Shown: in pieces, positions 1-11,000 of the stretch | How the letters are laid out: each line of letters starts with the position of its first letter | Numbering within the stretch: position 1 is the first letter of the stretch | Assembly: GCA_965112735.1 (NCBI GenBank) | Contig: OZ218951.1 | Coordinates: forward strand, 4,278,001-4,342,000 | DNA: 64,000 nucleotides | Direction of reading: 5' to 3' | From: Phaeosaccion multiseriatum | Taxonomy: Eukaryota > Ochrophyta, other classes | The notes under the pieces: model-generated | Told to the model about the DNA's origin: nothing | Database searches by the model: none | Seen by the model: only the letters and a program-made list of their open reading frames with translations | Translations under genes and position numbers: made by a program

Positions 1-66
1 CAATGCATGGGAAAAAGTCGTCACCGATGCCAGCCTGCCCAGCGGCCTGCCGGCCTCCACCCAGGC

Positions 67-348
67 CTAATACTTTGGATTTTCCAAAGTCCACTTTGCC
101 AACCACTCCTTTTCGTTCGCTTCTGGACCCCACCACTCGTTCTTCTTGGGAAATCGTCCGTGTCTCGCCATCATTTCGGGCTTGGTCATGCCGCCGCGCT
201 TGGCCAGATTTTTGGCCCGCGACAGCTTGTGCTTCCACGTCGAACGATAGGAATAGTCCTTCTTCTTTGGCTTGGGTTGTTTGGTACTCACACCGGCTTT
301 TGTTGCTTTCGTCGCTTTGGCCACTCCCGTTGTCTTTGGCTTTGCCAT
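67..348 (-). CDS. small lysine-rich hypothetical protein, 93 aa
   Basis: Single open frame starting at ATG (348-346) and ending at TAG (69-67). The N-terminal third is made of Lys/Ala/Thr repeats. The C-terminal half is less biased and contains aromatic and basic clusters (YSYRSTWKHKL, RAKNLAKRGG, NEWWGP, EWLAKWTLENP), which looks like real coding sequence rather than a shadow frame. A longer upstream frame continues to 660 but runs through the inverted-repeat end at 429-489, so I chose the internal ATG. I do not recognise the family. The composition would fit a nucleic-acid-binding protein, but that is inference. It lies just outside the TIR-bounded element and may be unrelated to it, or may be the end of a gene cut by the window edge or by the insertion. 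Confidence 0.4.
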   Translation of the reverse strand: MAKPKTTGVAKATKATKAGVSTKQPKPKKKDYSYRSTWKHKLSRAKNLAKRGGMTKPEMMARHGRFPKKNEWWGPEANEKEWLAKWTLENPKY

Positions 349-428
349 TAGGGGAGGCTGGATTTTTCTACCCTGGGTAGTTGGACTACTTCGCCATCTG
401 TGATCGCCTCTTCCCTTTTGAATTTGAC

Positions 429-489
429 CGTCAAGGGGCATCGGGTGCCGTCCGCTGGCCATCCAAAAAGTCGTTACGTTTCTGGGACG
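429..489 (+). repeat. left terminal inverted repeat, 61 bp
   Basis: Begins CGTCAAGGGGCATCGG and ends GTTTCTGGGACG. It matches the reverse complement of 5385-5445 at 60 of 61 positions. The inner end runs straight into the first GGACGTCC palindrome (485-492). Confidence 0.85.
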
Positions 490-632
490 TCCCGTCGGGG
501 ACGTCCGGTGGACGTCCCTGAGAACAGTGGTGTGAGGGGGCCGTTCGAAAATACGGACGTCTTCCGTACGTCCGCATTTGTGGTGGACGTCCCGGGGACG
601 TCCACCATGTCCGGCACGCACCCCGGACGTCC
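485..632. repeat. left subterminal GGACGTCC palindrome array
   Basis: Perfect GGACGTCC copies start at 485, 499, 510, 585, 596 and 625, with further GACGT variants between and after them. The 8-mer is its own reverse complement, so it could bind a dimeric protein; it contains the ACGT core of bZIP sites. The matching array on the right has perfect copies at 5215, 5240 and 5309. Confidence 0.75.
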
Positions 633-699
633 ACTGGCTGCGCGTGCTGGGGACGTGCACTGGGCCTTGCCGTGCCGTGTACGTGTGTGTGGGGGGACG

Positions 700-1319
700 G
701 GGGGGACGGGGGGGACGGTGAAGGTGTGCTCGTATACCACAGGTAGGGGCGCAAGCTCGGCGTGGAATGTGCCATGACTTAGGTGTGGACTAGAAGAATT
801 GATATTAGTATGCATTTCAGTAGACTGCTTGCGAGGCGGAAGGCTCTGTCTACTACTTCCGTTCCAATGAGTGTTGCGCCTTCTGGGGGAAGGGCTGCGG
901 TACCGTTCGGACGGTCGCCGCTGCCTCTTGCTCTCCGCGGTCTTGGGGCCCGACTTGACCTTGTAATATGGCATTTCGGTGGGGTCGGTCTTGTCGAAGA
1001 AGAAGGAGTCCTGCTTGTAAAGTCGCCACCGAGTATTGACGGAATGGCTCTCCTCTTCTCGTTCCTCCACCTCCTCAGCGAAGGACAAATCCCAGTACCC
1101 GTCCAGCGTATCGCTGAGTTCGTAGTTGCTGCGGTGCCTGCTGCACTTGTTCAGATCGGCCGCGCGCAACAGTTGCCAGACCTTCCTTCTCGAGCCAGTT
1201 ATACCACGGGCGGCAGACCTCGCAGTCCCACCTGGGAAGCTCGCGCCGCTCCTCCTTGTTGCGCACCACTTCTCCTTCCCTTTCCCCATTTCTGCCGTAT
1301 TAGCCCGCTTGTGCTCCAC
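700..1319 (-). pseudogene. broken minus-strand ORF with possible CxxC...CxxH zinc-binding motif
   Basis: Two overlapping minus frames look like one protein split by a frameshift near 1160-1180. The upstream piece (about 1269-1170) contains RWDCEVCRPWYNWLEKEG. The downstream piece continues as AADLNKCSRHRSNYELSD, then DGYWDLSFAEEVEE and an Arg/Ser-rich tail. Joined, they give C-x2-C ... C-x2-H spacing, which could bind zinc; DNA-binding domains of transposases often have such fingers. The family is not recognised. The frameshift, the lack of a clear start and the location inside the TIR element suggest a decayed transposon gene. A spliced gene with a short intron here cannot be excluded. Confidence 0.3.
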
Positions 1320-1514
1320 CTCCTTCCTCCTGCTGCTGCTCGCCCATCCTCTTCCTTCCTCTCGTGTTGGGGCCGGGGCGTTTGGGGGTAGGAGAAGGGG
1401 GGGGTGTCCGGGTTTGGTTCATCATCTCCTCTGAGACGAGCCCGCCTCTCCTGTGGTTCATGCGCTTCTCCCGCGACGCCTCCCCGCTCCTCGCTGGTCT
1501 GTGTGCCTTTCTGC

Positions 1515-2622
1515 CTATCCCCCTAGTGCTGGTTCTCTCCCCTCTCCCTCTTCCTGGCCGGCGAAGCTCCCCTTGTGCTGAGTCTCTCCCCTCTCCCTCT
1601 TCCTGGCCGGCGAAGCTTTGGTCTTGCCCCCCTTGACCGATGCGCTCTCGTTAACGGAGGCCTCTTCGTCCTCCACGAAGTCGTCATCCTCCGTATCCGA
1701 ATCCGACTCCTCCGCCTCCTCCCCCACCGCCTGCTGCTGCAGCTCCTTTCCGCTCCCTCGTTCCTTCACCGGCGTCTCGCTTTGCTTCGGCGTCATCTCC
1801 TTTCCGACATCAACTCTGAGGGTGGTAGGTGGAGGCCTGCGTTGCCCCTCCTTCGTCCCGCCGGGTGGCCGGGCTCCGTCACCACCCCCTGTCGCTCTCC
1901 CTGTCCAACGCGGACGTCCCAGGTCTTCGCTCTCCCCGCCGTCGGTCTACTCTCCTACTCCATCTTCTTCGTCTTCAGTCGGAGACGAAGGTGTCGCGAG
2001 GGGGGCGGGGGGGGGCGACAGTACGTGGGATCTGCCCCCGGAGTTGGTGGGTGTTCGGCCCCCCCGGAGTGCACTTGGATCAGTATCGGGCAGCTCCGTG
2101 GCTCCGAATTCGTCACACGGATGATATGTGTTATAGTGGTCTTCCATGCGCGGGGTCCCTTGCGCTAGGACATCGTCGGCCTCTCCCTCCTCGTCTCCTC
2201 TCAGCTCCGCCCCCCCCCTCCTCGTCTCCACTCAGGTCCGTCCCCTCCTCCTCATCGCTCTCGCTCCGCTCTGCGTCCTCCCCGCTCGATTCCCCCTCCT
2301 CTCCATCCGAAAAAATGGTCATCGAATCTTCGGCAAAATAGGATACCCATTGGTTCTCGCTTCATCCTTGCAGGGGGGGGGGCTCGGTCGCGAGGGAGAG
2401 TGGGCTTGGAGATGGCTTCTTCGACACCTGCTCCGTCGGATCTGATAAGCGAGTTCTCCCACACACCGCCATCCCCGTATACATCAGGTCGGCGTCAGCC
2501 TCCGTCGAGTGGTTCCTGATGGTGTATATACACGCTGCCCAACGGCAGGACGAACATGTCTGCAGTGTACGCGTTAAATCAGTGCGCTCACTCGACGTCG
2601 AAAAACGTCTCTTAGCGTCCAA
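1515..2622 (-). pseudogene. acidic, charged minus-strand coding remnants inside the TIR element
   Basis: Several minus frames have protein-like composition: 2622-2362 (contains TCSSCRWAACIYTIRN), 2340-2131 (acidic, FSDGEEGESSGEDAERSE), about 2200-2050 (MEDHYNTYHPCDEFGATE) and 1796-1515 (acidic Ser/Asp/Glu, then Lys-rich). The first two are in the same frame and separated by one TGA near 2355. This fits either exons of one acidic nuclear-type protein or a decayed ORF. I cannot assemble a clean splice model and recognise no family. Confidence 0.25.
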
Positions 2623-3179
2623 GGGGTGGGCCGGAAGGAACTACACGTACAGGTGCGCATGCGCGGGGGCGGGAGGTGCCGGGCATGGGGGGGGGGGGGG
2701 CCGGAGTTGGGTGGGTACGTCATGTTCAGCTCGTTCGTCTCCTCATTCGGTCTGTCTCACGTGCCCTTCCCTTCCCCTGACCTACTTACATCCACTGATC
2801 CGGGTTGATGTGCGAGCACATACAAGCATCGCGACTGGGTGACTCGGCGCCGATTCTGATATAGCTCTTGGTAAAACTGTGGCGTTCGCGCGAGAAGGGG
2901 GGGGGGGGGGCGGGTGGAGGTCCTTTGAGCAAGAGGCAGGTGGCTAGGTACGGAGGTGGCGTTCATGGAAGCGACATTAGGGGCGGGGAAATTATGTACT
3001 CATCCCTCAAACTCACCATCATCGTCGCTCATGGTGATGAAAGGAAGCAGGAAAAGTATGAAGGATGTAGGAATGACGGCCGAAGTGGCGGTTGAGGTTT
3101 TACTCTTAGAAACCGTTACTCTTTTTTTTTGCCCGTAATCATCAACGGCGAAAGGCACATATACAGGGACTGGATGTAA

Positions 3180-4700
3180 GCAGCACAAATGGAGAGGTAG
3201 GATAGAGGGCGAAGAGGGAGGGCCAGGTGATGGTGGTGGGTGATGGGAAGAGGCATGTTTGATGCGGGGAGCCGAGTAGGCAGCAGCCGATACTGCGGGG
3301 GAGGGGCGGCATGATGGACACGCGCATGAGAAAGCTGGTATACGGAGGAGAGGGGATGGGTTGGAGAGCGGGGGCGCGGCGACATGACATAGCGGGTAGG
3401 GGCAGATCGGTACGGACGGGAGGGGGGGGGGGGGGGGGGTAAGCAGAGGGATAAGAGGAGGAAGGGTGATGGGGGAGAGGCGAGAGTGTCATGGAGAGAA
3501 AGGTGATGAGGGAAGAGTGGATGGTCTGAGTGCGGGAGGAGGCAGGAAGCGGGAGCGATGGAGGACTTGGGACGACAGAGGGAACAGGGGCGGGTGGGCG
3601 GATTTGAGAGAAGCAGGGGCCAGGTGTGGTGGGCGACGGAGAGGGGAAGGGATGGTCGGAGAGAGAGAGGGATGGAGGGCGAAGACGATGAGTAGCATTG
3701 ACAGTGGGGAGAGGGAGGGAGAGGGTGTGTGGAGACGCGTTGTCTGCCTGCCGTCATATTCATGCAGGAGGCGAGTGTCCAAAACTGACCTCCTCCTCGC
3801 CCACCCCCGCACCCTCCCTCCCCCGCCTGTCCCTGCACTCCCTTCCCACGCTGAAACCGCAGGCCAGCCGCTGATGGCCGTCATCGACCTTGCCCGTCCC
3901 AGAGCAAGAGGTGAGCAGGCTGGACGGAGTAGCCGGGCTGGGCGAAGAGGGAGGGGAATGGGGGGGGGGGTGGGGAGGCCCAAAATTAGGTACAAGAGGA
4001 GGGAGGGTAATGATGGGAGAGTTTATGGTCTGCGGACGAGAGGGGGCAGGGAGTGCGAAAGTGAGAGGGCCTGCGATGAAAGAGGGTGCACGGGCGGGAG
4101 GGTTGTTTGGGGAGAAGTATAGCACAGGCATGGTGAATGATGGACGTACGGAGGGATGGTTGGGGAGAGAGAGCGGAGAGAGAAGGGCAGGGGGGCAAGG
4201 ACCAGCAGCATAGAGTGGAGAGAAAGGGAGTAGGAGAGTGCGCGGAGAAGCGACACCTCCCGGCCGTAATGTTTTAACAGAAGGTGCCCACGAATAACAC
4301 CTCCTCCCCACACACCCTCCCTCCCCCGTCTGTCCTTGCGCCCCAATCCACACCGAGGCCACAGACGCTGGCGGCGGACATAGACTCCACCCGTCCATGA
4401 GCAAGAGGTGAGCACATTCGACGGAATAGCTGGGCGGGATGGGGAGCGAAAGTCGAACAGGGAGGCAGCAAAAGGAGGGTGGACGGACGAGGCAGGGCTC
4501 CAAGACGAAAGAGGGCGCCTCCGGGCTGGATGGAGAAAAGGGTAGAGAGAGGGGTTCGGAGGAGGGACAGTAGAGCGACGTGTATGGAGGGTGTGTGGAT
4601 TTGAGACAAGGGACATGGGGGGGGGGGGGGGGGTAAGAAGTGACTGACGCGGCGAAGCTGACCCAACGGCTATGACGACACAACCATAGACGAATGAGTA
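3180..4700. repeat. diverged tandem repeat, about 500-bp period, three copies
   Basis: Segments spaced about 500 bp apart resemble each other. Examples are the blocks around 3770-3920 and 4280-4410 (cytosine-rich run, then a GCAAGAGGTGAGCA block), and around 3540-3670, 4048-4170 and 4470-4566 (GGGAG-rich purine blocks with GGATGG). The array is strongly purine-rich on the plus strand and carries long G runs (for example 3421-3440, 4619-4634). Proline-rich frames across it on the minus strand are a by-product of base composition. Confidence 0.5.
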
Positions 4701-5384
4701 TCCACTAACACCCCCCCCCCCCATCCGGCTGCACAACGAACCCCGCCTCAGCAGAGCATAGCTTGGCGTGGTATGAGGAGGGAGAGGCGACAACAGAGAG
4801 GAGACGAGTGAACACCCACGGAATGAAGCAGAGAAAGTGGCGCGGAGACGTATGTCGAAATGAAGGAAGGGAGACAAGAGGCGGCTTGTCAAACCCCTGA
4901 CGTGGGTCCGACGCATTTCCAGTAGCATAACTACCGGGCCCGCAGGGCCCAGTAACACGCCACTGGCCGCCGGCTGGTAGCAGGTAGCACGTCGGCTGAA
5001 GCCGGCTCGTATTCTAGCAGATAGCACGCCGGGTGGAAGCAGCCGGCGATACTAACAGGTAGTATAGTCTCGGCCCGGTACTGTCCCAGGGACGTACACA
5101 ACCGCTGTGTATTTTTTTTTTAAAGTCAATGTATTATCCAAACCCAACCAAACACCGCGCCCGCTGTTCTCGGCTTCACGCCCCTCCGCCACCCGGCTCA
5201 CACGCACGTCCCTGGGACGTCCACTTGCGCCCGTGCGGGGGACGTCCACACGCGTTCTCGGCCAAAGCACGACCCGTCTAATGTACGCGCCTCGGACGGG
5301 CGCCGCTCGGACGTCCCGGGAACGTCCGAACGTCCCGGAACGTCCTTGGGTTTTTGGACGTTCCGAGTACGCCTCTTACCATGG

Positions 5385-5445
5385 CGTCCCAGAAACGTAA
5401 CGACTTTTTGGATGGCCAGGGGACGGCACCCGATGCCCCTTGACG
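5385..5445 (-). repeat. right terminal inverted repeat, 61 bp
   Basis: Reverse-complement partner of 429-489 with one mismatch (C instead of G in the GTCCGCTGG stretch). The inner side carries several GGACGTTC and GGACGTCC variants. Its outer end lies about 175 bp before the first exon of the downstream ankyrin gene. Confidence 0.85.
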
Positions 5446-5620
5446 ACGTCACGCACGCAGCCACGGGCACAAAAGATACCTCGGGATTGGGCTTCTACGG
5501 ACTCTTTCTCTCCCCTCCTTTGGGAGCCCTTTGGCGCCCCTGGACCCATACCGAGGAACGTAGGGTGGGAACTGTGCCACCATCTGCTACCTTGCTCAAA
5601 ACCTCCCCCCTTCCCATTCA

Positions 5621-7036
5621 ATGCAGAGGACCTTCAGCACTGAGGTAGGACAGTTCTCTATCTCTTTATTCCTCAGTGGCCCTCAGCTCAGCCCCCCTCC
5701 CCTCCGGTTTTAGGCTACCCGTCTTGCCCAAGCCATCACCAGTGGCCAGAGCGTCCAAAGGGTGCAAGCGGCTGTGAGGGCCCTCGTCGCAAGGAACGGA
5801 GGAAGGAAGGCATGCTTGGACGAGCCCCTCGACGTGGACGGGAATCCCGCCTTAGTCTCAGCTTTGAAGACACGGAGGGGCGACATCATTGCTCTCTTGC
5901 TACAAGAGGGGGCGTCGCCCAACGCTCGGGAGCCTTTAGAGGGCATGACTGTGTTGAGCATTGCATCCTCTGGGCTAAATGCTGATATCGTACAACACCT
6001 TCTTTCTGCTGGTGCGGAGGTCGATGGGAGAATGAGACATTATGACGCTACGGCTCTTATGATGGCCTCCCAGGCAGGGAACGTTCTGGTGGTGCACAAG
6101 CTGCTGTCCGCTGGTGCCAGCGTGGACTTGGCTGACAGTGATGGCGCTACGGCGTTGCTCATGTCATCAATGAAGGGCCATCATGCAGTGGTGCAGCAGC
6201 TGTTATCGGCTGGCGCTAATCCTAACCACGTAGACGTGCACCGTCGCACCTGCTTGTTGGCGGCCGCAAGTAACGGACGTGACAGAGTAATAGAGCTGCT
6301 GCTCAGATCGGGGGCAGATGCTAATATGGCAAACGGCAATGAACGGTTTCCGGTTTTTATGGCGAGCCAAAGTGGTCATGGCACTGTGGTGGAGCAGCTC
6401 ATTGCAGCCGGTGCTGACCTCGGAAGGCGGAATGGGCCGGAGAGATGCACTGCGTTGATCGCAGCGTCTGCCAATGGACACCGAAGCGTTGTGCGGAAGC
6501 TGCTGAGGGCTAAGGTGGAGGTGAATGCGATGAGTGGCGATGGGGTTGGAGCGATACACTCGGCATCTCAGGAAGGCCATGCTCGCGTCGTGGAGGAGCT
6601 CATCTCAGGAGGTGCTGACGTCGAGACGCCGAATGCTCAAGGTTTTACAGCTTTGTTGCTGGCTGCTGTTCGGGGGCGTGGGGCAGTGATCCGTCTGCTG
6701 CTGTCTGCAGGGGCTGATCCTGACAGGGAGAACAGTGTCCATGTTGGAACGCCTTTGTATTTCGCAGCAGGAGAGGGCCACAGCGGGGCGGCGCTGGAGC
6801 TGCTCTCAGGAGGGGCCTCACTGGCAAAGGCCCTGACTCAGGCCCGAGGCCAGCGCGATGAAGCCAGTATTGTAGAATTCCTCCTGGCAGCGGACAGACA
6901 GCACTTTGCGTCACAAAGCGCGTTGGACCTGATGCGGGGCACTGACCTTCTCTTTAGCAAGGAAGGGAGGTTGAAGGTGTCGCAGAGAGAGGTTAGCCCT
7001 GAGGGGCTGCAGGAGGTGGCGGAGGGGATGGCATGA
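5621..7036 (+). CDS. ankyrin-repeat protein 1, 448 aa, two exons
   Basis: Exons 5621-5644 and 5714-7036. The tiny first exon encodes MQRTFSTE and ends at a GTAGGA donor; the acceptor is TTTTAG at 5713. The paralogue at 13822 has the same 8-codon first exon (MQRAFSNE), phase and junction, which supports the start. After an N-terminal cap (ITSGQSVQRVQAAVRALV) come about ten ankyrin repeats, many with LLSAGA and TALMMAS cores. A non-ankyrin C-terminal block follows (VEFLLAADRQ, SALDLMRGTD, VSQREVSP). Ankyrin repeats mediate protein-protein binding; no catalytic domain, signal peptide or membrane segment is visible. It is 71 residues shorter than its paralogue, mostly through fewer repeats. The start lies about 175 bp from the right transposon end. 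Confidence 0.85.
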
Positions 7037-7937
7037 TGAAAGGGGCGCCTCTCGCCTGCGGTGACGGGGGGCGGAAACTGTACTCCGTCGAGGCCCCAGC
7101 TTGGCCTGTGGGGTTTTTCAAAGGAGGTTGACTGAGTGTGTGGTGGAAGTGCGAAAGTGCGCATGACTTTTTCTCCCCCTGTCAATCTATGAGCGGCAGG
7201 AGCAGAGTTAGCTGTGATCACATCCGGTCGTGAGAACTCTTCTCTTCCACCGTCTCACCAACAAGAGGAGGGAGAGTGCGGTCCAGCACGATTGTGCCCC
7301 CTTTTCCCTCCTATACTGTAACTGTAATCCTTTGAAAGGGCTTTTATAATATATTTATTTTTTTAATTTTACTTTTTTTTTTCCCTGACTGACCCGACTG
7401 ACTGACTGAGATACTCACTGATTGACTCACTGCCTGCCTAACTGACTGACTACTGACTGGCTGGCTGGCTCGCACCAAGCCAAGCGAAATAATCGCACAT
7501 ACTCGACACGTCACCCCCTTTCGCCTCCCTTCGCACTTCAACGCCCTGCCAGCCCACCATAAGGGAAAGAAAAGCCCCCCCCCCCTCCACCCCCCGAAGG
7601 ACTGAGCTCTGCTTCGATCTCCTCTTCCATCTTCGATTCTCCGCTGCTTCCCTCCCGCCCCCCCTTTCCCCCCCAAAATCGATTCCAACGCTCCCCCTAC
7701 TGTAGCTTCATCAGCTCCGCCTCGGCACTGAATCGAATCGAATGGATTCTCTTACTCCTCCCTTCCAAGCAGCAGCTGCCTACCTGGAGGCCGCACCTAC
7801 TCGTATGCCTATCCCCCTCTCCAAGACCGTTCTACCCTCCTGTCAAAGCCCCGCCTGCTACTCTCCCCAAGTCAAAGGTCTTCCTACCCTTCTCTACCCT
7901 CCTCAAGCGAAAGCCCTTAACCCAAGCAAGCGTAGCC
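7037..7937. other. convergent intergenic region, ankyrin 1 / der
   Basis: About 900 bp between two converging genes. It holds a T/A-rich stretch (7340-7382), imperfect ACTG and GGCT tandem repeats (7386-7470) and poly-C tracts. No supported gene. The A/T-rich block is a plausible 3' end region for the upstream ankyrin gene. Confidence 0.4.
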
Positions 7938-8045
7938 TTAACCCAAGCGAGCGTAGGGCTTCGGGGGTGCCTCGCCCTTCCCCAGGCGGCGCAGGCGCTT
8001 ACCCCGCCACAGAAACCGCACAGGCGTGCTCTTGAACCCAATCTG

Positions 8046-8094
<49 letters not shown>

Positions 8095-11000
8095 ACCCCA
8101 AAGGACCGGCGGGCAGGCAGCAGAGGGAGGGGCGTCACATCACGGGGTGCTATGCATCAGCCGGTAACGCTGAGCGGCAGGTGGGGGATGGGGGCAAAGC
8201 AAGCAAAAGAGAGACAAGGTACACACTTCAAATCCTTTCACTTCGCGCCGCCCGCCGCAACGTAACCCTCCCTCCCCCTCCCTCCCTCCCTCCCCTCTCA
8301 CCTGCTCTCTAAACTTGCGCTCGAGGTATCTCCTGTAGTTGTCGCTGAAGAGCTTGGGGTTGTTGCAGAAGATGGCAATGGACGGCGGTCGAGACGCCAC
8401 CTGGTTGCGTTGTGTGGTATTGTGTTGCGTGGGTGGGTGACGTTAAAACTCCTTACCTTACAAAGTAGGCGAGGAAGACCTTACGTACACTTACAAAGTA
8501 AGGAAGTGAGACAGGCAGAACCACGCACACGCACGCGCATGCACACGCGAACACCCACACTGATCCATAAGCACACACACGCACGCAGGCACACCCGCGC
8601 ACACACACCAACTCACTCAAGGACTCAATCACTCACCCTCTCACTCACTCACCACTCACCCCTCACTACTGACTCACTGACTCACTAACTCACTGACTCT
8701 CTCCCTCTCCCCCCCCCCCCTCTCTCACACATACGCACTCTCTCTCTTTCCCTCTCACACGCATACACACTCCCTCTCACAAATTCAGTGACTGACTGAC
8801 TGACTGACTGACTGACCGACTGACTGACTGACTGACTGACTGACCTGGTTGCAGTAGTACACTTTGCCGGCGTGTGCGCCCTTGCGCGTGGGGGGTGCCT
8901 GCCACAGCACCGCGTCTCGAAGGCACTGCCAAGTCAAGTACGTCAGAGGACGTACATACACGCACACGCACGCACGCACAGACACACACACACAAGGGGG
9001 CGAGGTGGGGGGGCCGGGGGGTGGGTGGGTGAGAGGGGGAGGGGAGGTAAACCGCTACAGTCGAGTCCGCATTGAAGTGTGGACGTGCCCGCTCTCCCGT
9101 TCTAACTCTCCTCGAGACGAAACCATCCACCCACCCATTGACTTATGTACCCACCCTACTCCTCACCTCGTTGAGCACTGACGTCTTGATGCGCCTCCTG
9201 TGCTGTGCCACCGCCTCGTCCACCATATCGAAGATCCTTTGCGTCCTCTGCCCCGTCTTGGCGGAGATGAAGACAATGTCCGCCCAGTGCGTGGGCCAAA
9301 GGATGGAGCGAACGTACTTCACGGCCTTGGGGTACGTTGACTCTGTCTTCTCCACGGCGTCCCACTGGGTTGGTGAGGGGGTTAGGTGGGTGGGTGGGTG
9401 GGTGGGTGGGTGGGGTGTGGGTGGGGTGTGGGTGGGTGGGGGGTAGGAGTAGGGCGAACGTCCTTCCTCTCTTCCTTCGTTCCCTTCTTCCTTCCTTCCC
9501 CCCTTCCCTTCCCTTCCTTCCGGTCTTCTTCCTTCCCTTCCTGCTCTTTCATCACTCGCCCACCTTGTTGCACACTACAATGCACGCCCTTCCCTCGTCC
9601 CTAATGCGCTCAGCAAGGATACGGTCCTGATCTTTGATGCCGTCCTCCACATCGATCATCAGAAGCACCACGTCCGCTCGGCGGATGGCCTGGGAGGGAG
9701 GGAGGGAGGGGCGGATGGAGGGAGGGAGGGAGGGAGAAAGAGAGAAAGAGAGAGGGGGGAGAGGGGACGAGTGGGGGCAGGAGGCAAGGACGGGCGGAGG
9801 AAGATGGGTGGGTGAGGGATAGGGGAAGGAATGCCGCTGCATCGCGGTGAGAATGGCCCCCCGCCCACCCACCCATCCACCCCCACCCATACCCATCCAC
9901 CCACATACACACCCATACAACAACACACATACACGCACACACACAAATATACACACACAAATATACACACACACGCCCGCACGCACACATGCATACACAC
10001 CTTGAAAGCCCTATTGATCATAAAGAACTCATTGCCATAGACAATCTTCTTCTTCCTGCGAATGCCCGCCGTGTCAATGAGCCTGTAACTCCTTGTGCCC
10101 CTCTCAAACAAAGCATCGATGGTGTCTCGAGTGGTGCCGCTCACGTCCGACACAATGGCTCGCTCCTCTCCGTAGAGCTGATTGAGGAGCGAGGACTTGC
10201 CCACGTTGGGCCTGCCGACAATGGCCACGTTCACGGTGTCTTCCTCCATGCCCTCGGGGCTCTCCACTTGGTACAGGTCCGGCATGATCTGTGCAAGTGT
10301 GGGTGTTGGTGATATGTGTGTGTATGTGGGCGTGTGTGGGTGTGGGTGTGTGGACGGGGGAGCAAGACAGAGGGAGAGATGGGGAGGGAAAGAGAGCGTG
10401 GAATGTGTTGGGTGTTTTGCCTCTGGTCTTGTGTCCGCGTTTTATGCTTCACCACCACCAATCCTCCACACATACACACACACACACACACATGCCTGCA
10501 GATACATGTACATGCTTCTCAACCCCCCCCCATCAGCCAGCCCCTCACTGACTTACTGAACCACTATAGTGTCGATATCGATTTCCATGTCATGACTGAT
10601 ACAAAATTAACATCGCGTTAGCGAGTCTCAAGGTATAACAGCATCATGTTCCCCAAGAATAAACATATGAAACTGCAAGTGACTAACCTCGTCCATCAGA
10701 TCTGCCAGCCCGTAACCGTGCAGGCCCGACACCGGCCAAGGCTCTCCGAGGCCAAGGGACCAAAAGTCGGCCGCTTGCAGGTCTCCCACAGTCTGAGGAA
10801 GAGGAGGGGGGGGGGAGGGAGAGGGAGGAGGAGGTGAACCAAGCAAAGAAGGGAAGAGGAAGAAAAAAAATAAGAAGAGGCATACACAGAGGCAAACACA
10901 CATACACACATGTAACACATACGTACGGCCCAGTTTGGATGGAGGGGGCGAAGAGGGCGGGGGAGGGACACACTGTTTTTCGTGTCGGGAAAGATGCATC

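Larger units (their letters stand above)
429..5445. mobile_element. TIR-bounded, GGACGTCC-rich putative DNA transposon (degenerate)
   Basis: A 61-bp sequence at 429-489 recurs as its reverse complement at 5385-5445 with one mismatch, enclosing about 5 kb. Just inside each end lie arrays of the palindrome GGACGTCC: six perfect copies at 485-632 on the left, three perfect copies plus degenerate ones at 5215-5375 on the right. Long terminal inverted repeats plus subterminal motif arrays are the classic layout of cut-and-paste DNA transposons, where the transposase binds the subterminal motif. Inside there are only broken minus-strand coding remnants, long G runs and a ~500-bp tandem repeat. I could not find a clear target-site duplication. 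It might instead be a non-mobile inverted duplication, but the motif arrays argue against that. Confidence 0.6.

Noticed and set aside
3760-4683. 307-residue Pro/Ser-rich minus-strand frame
   Set aside because: Follows the purine/pyrimidine bias of the tandem repeat; overlapping frames are equally open and no domain is seen.
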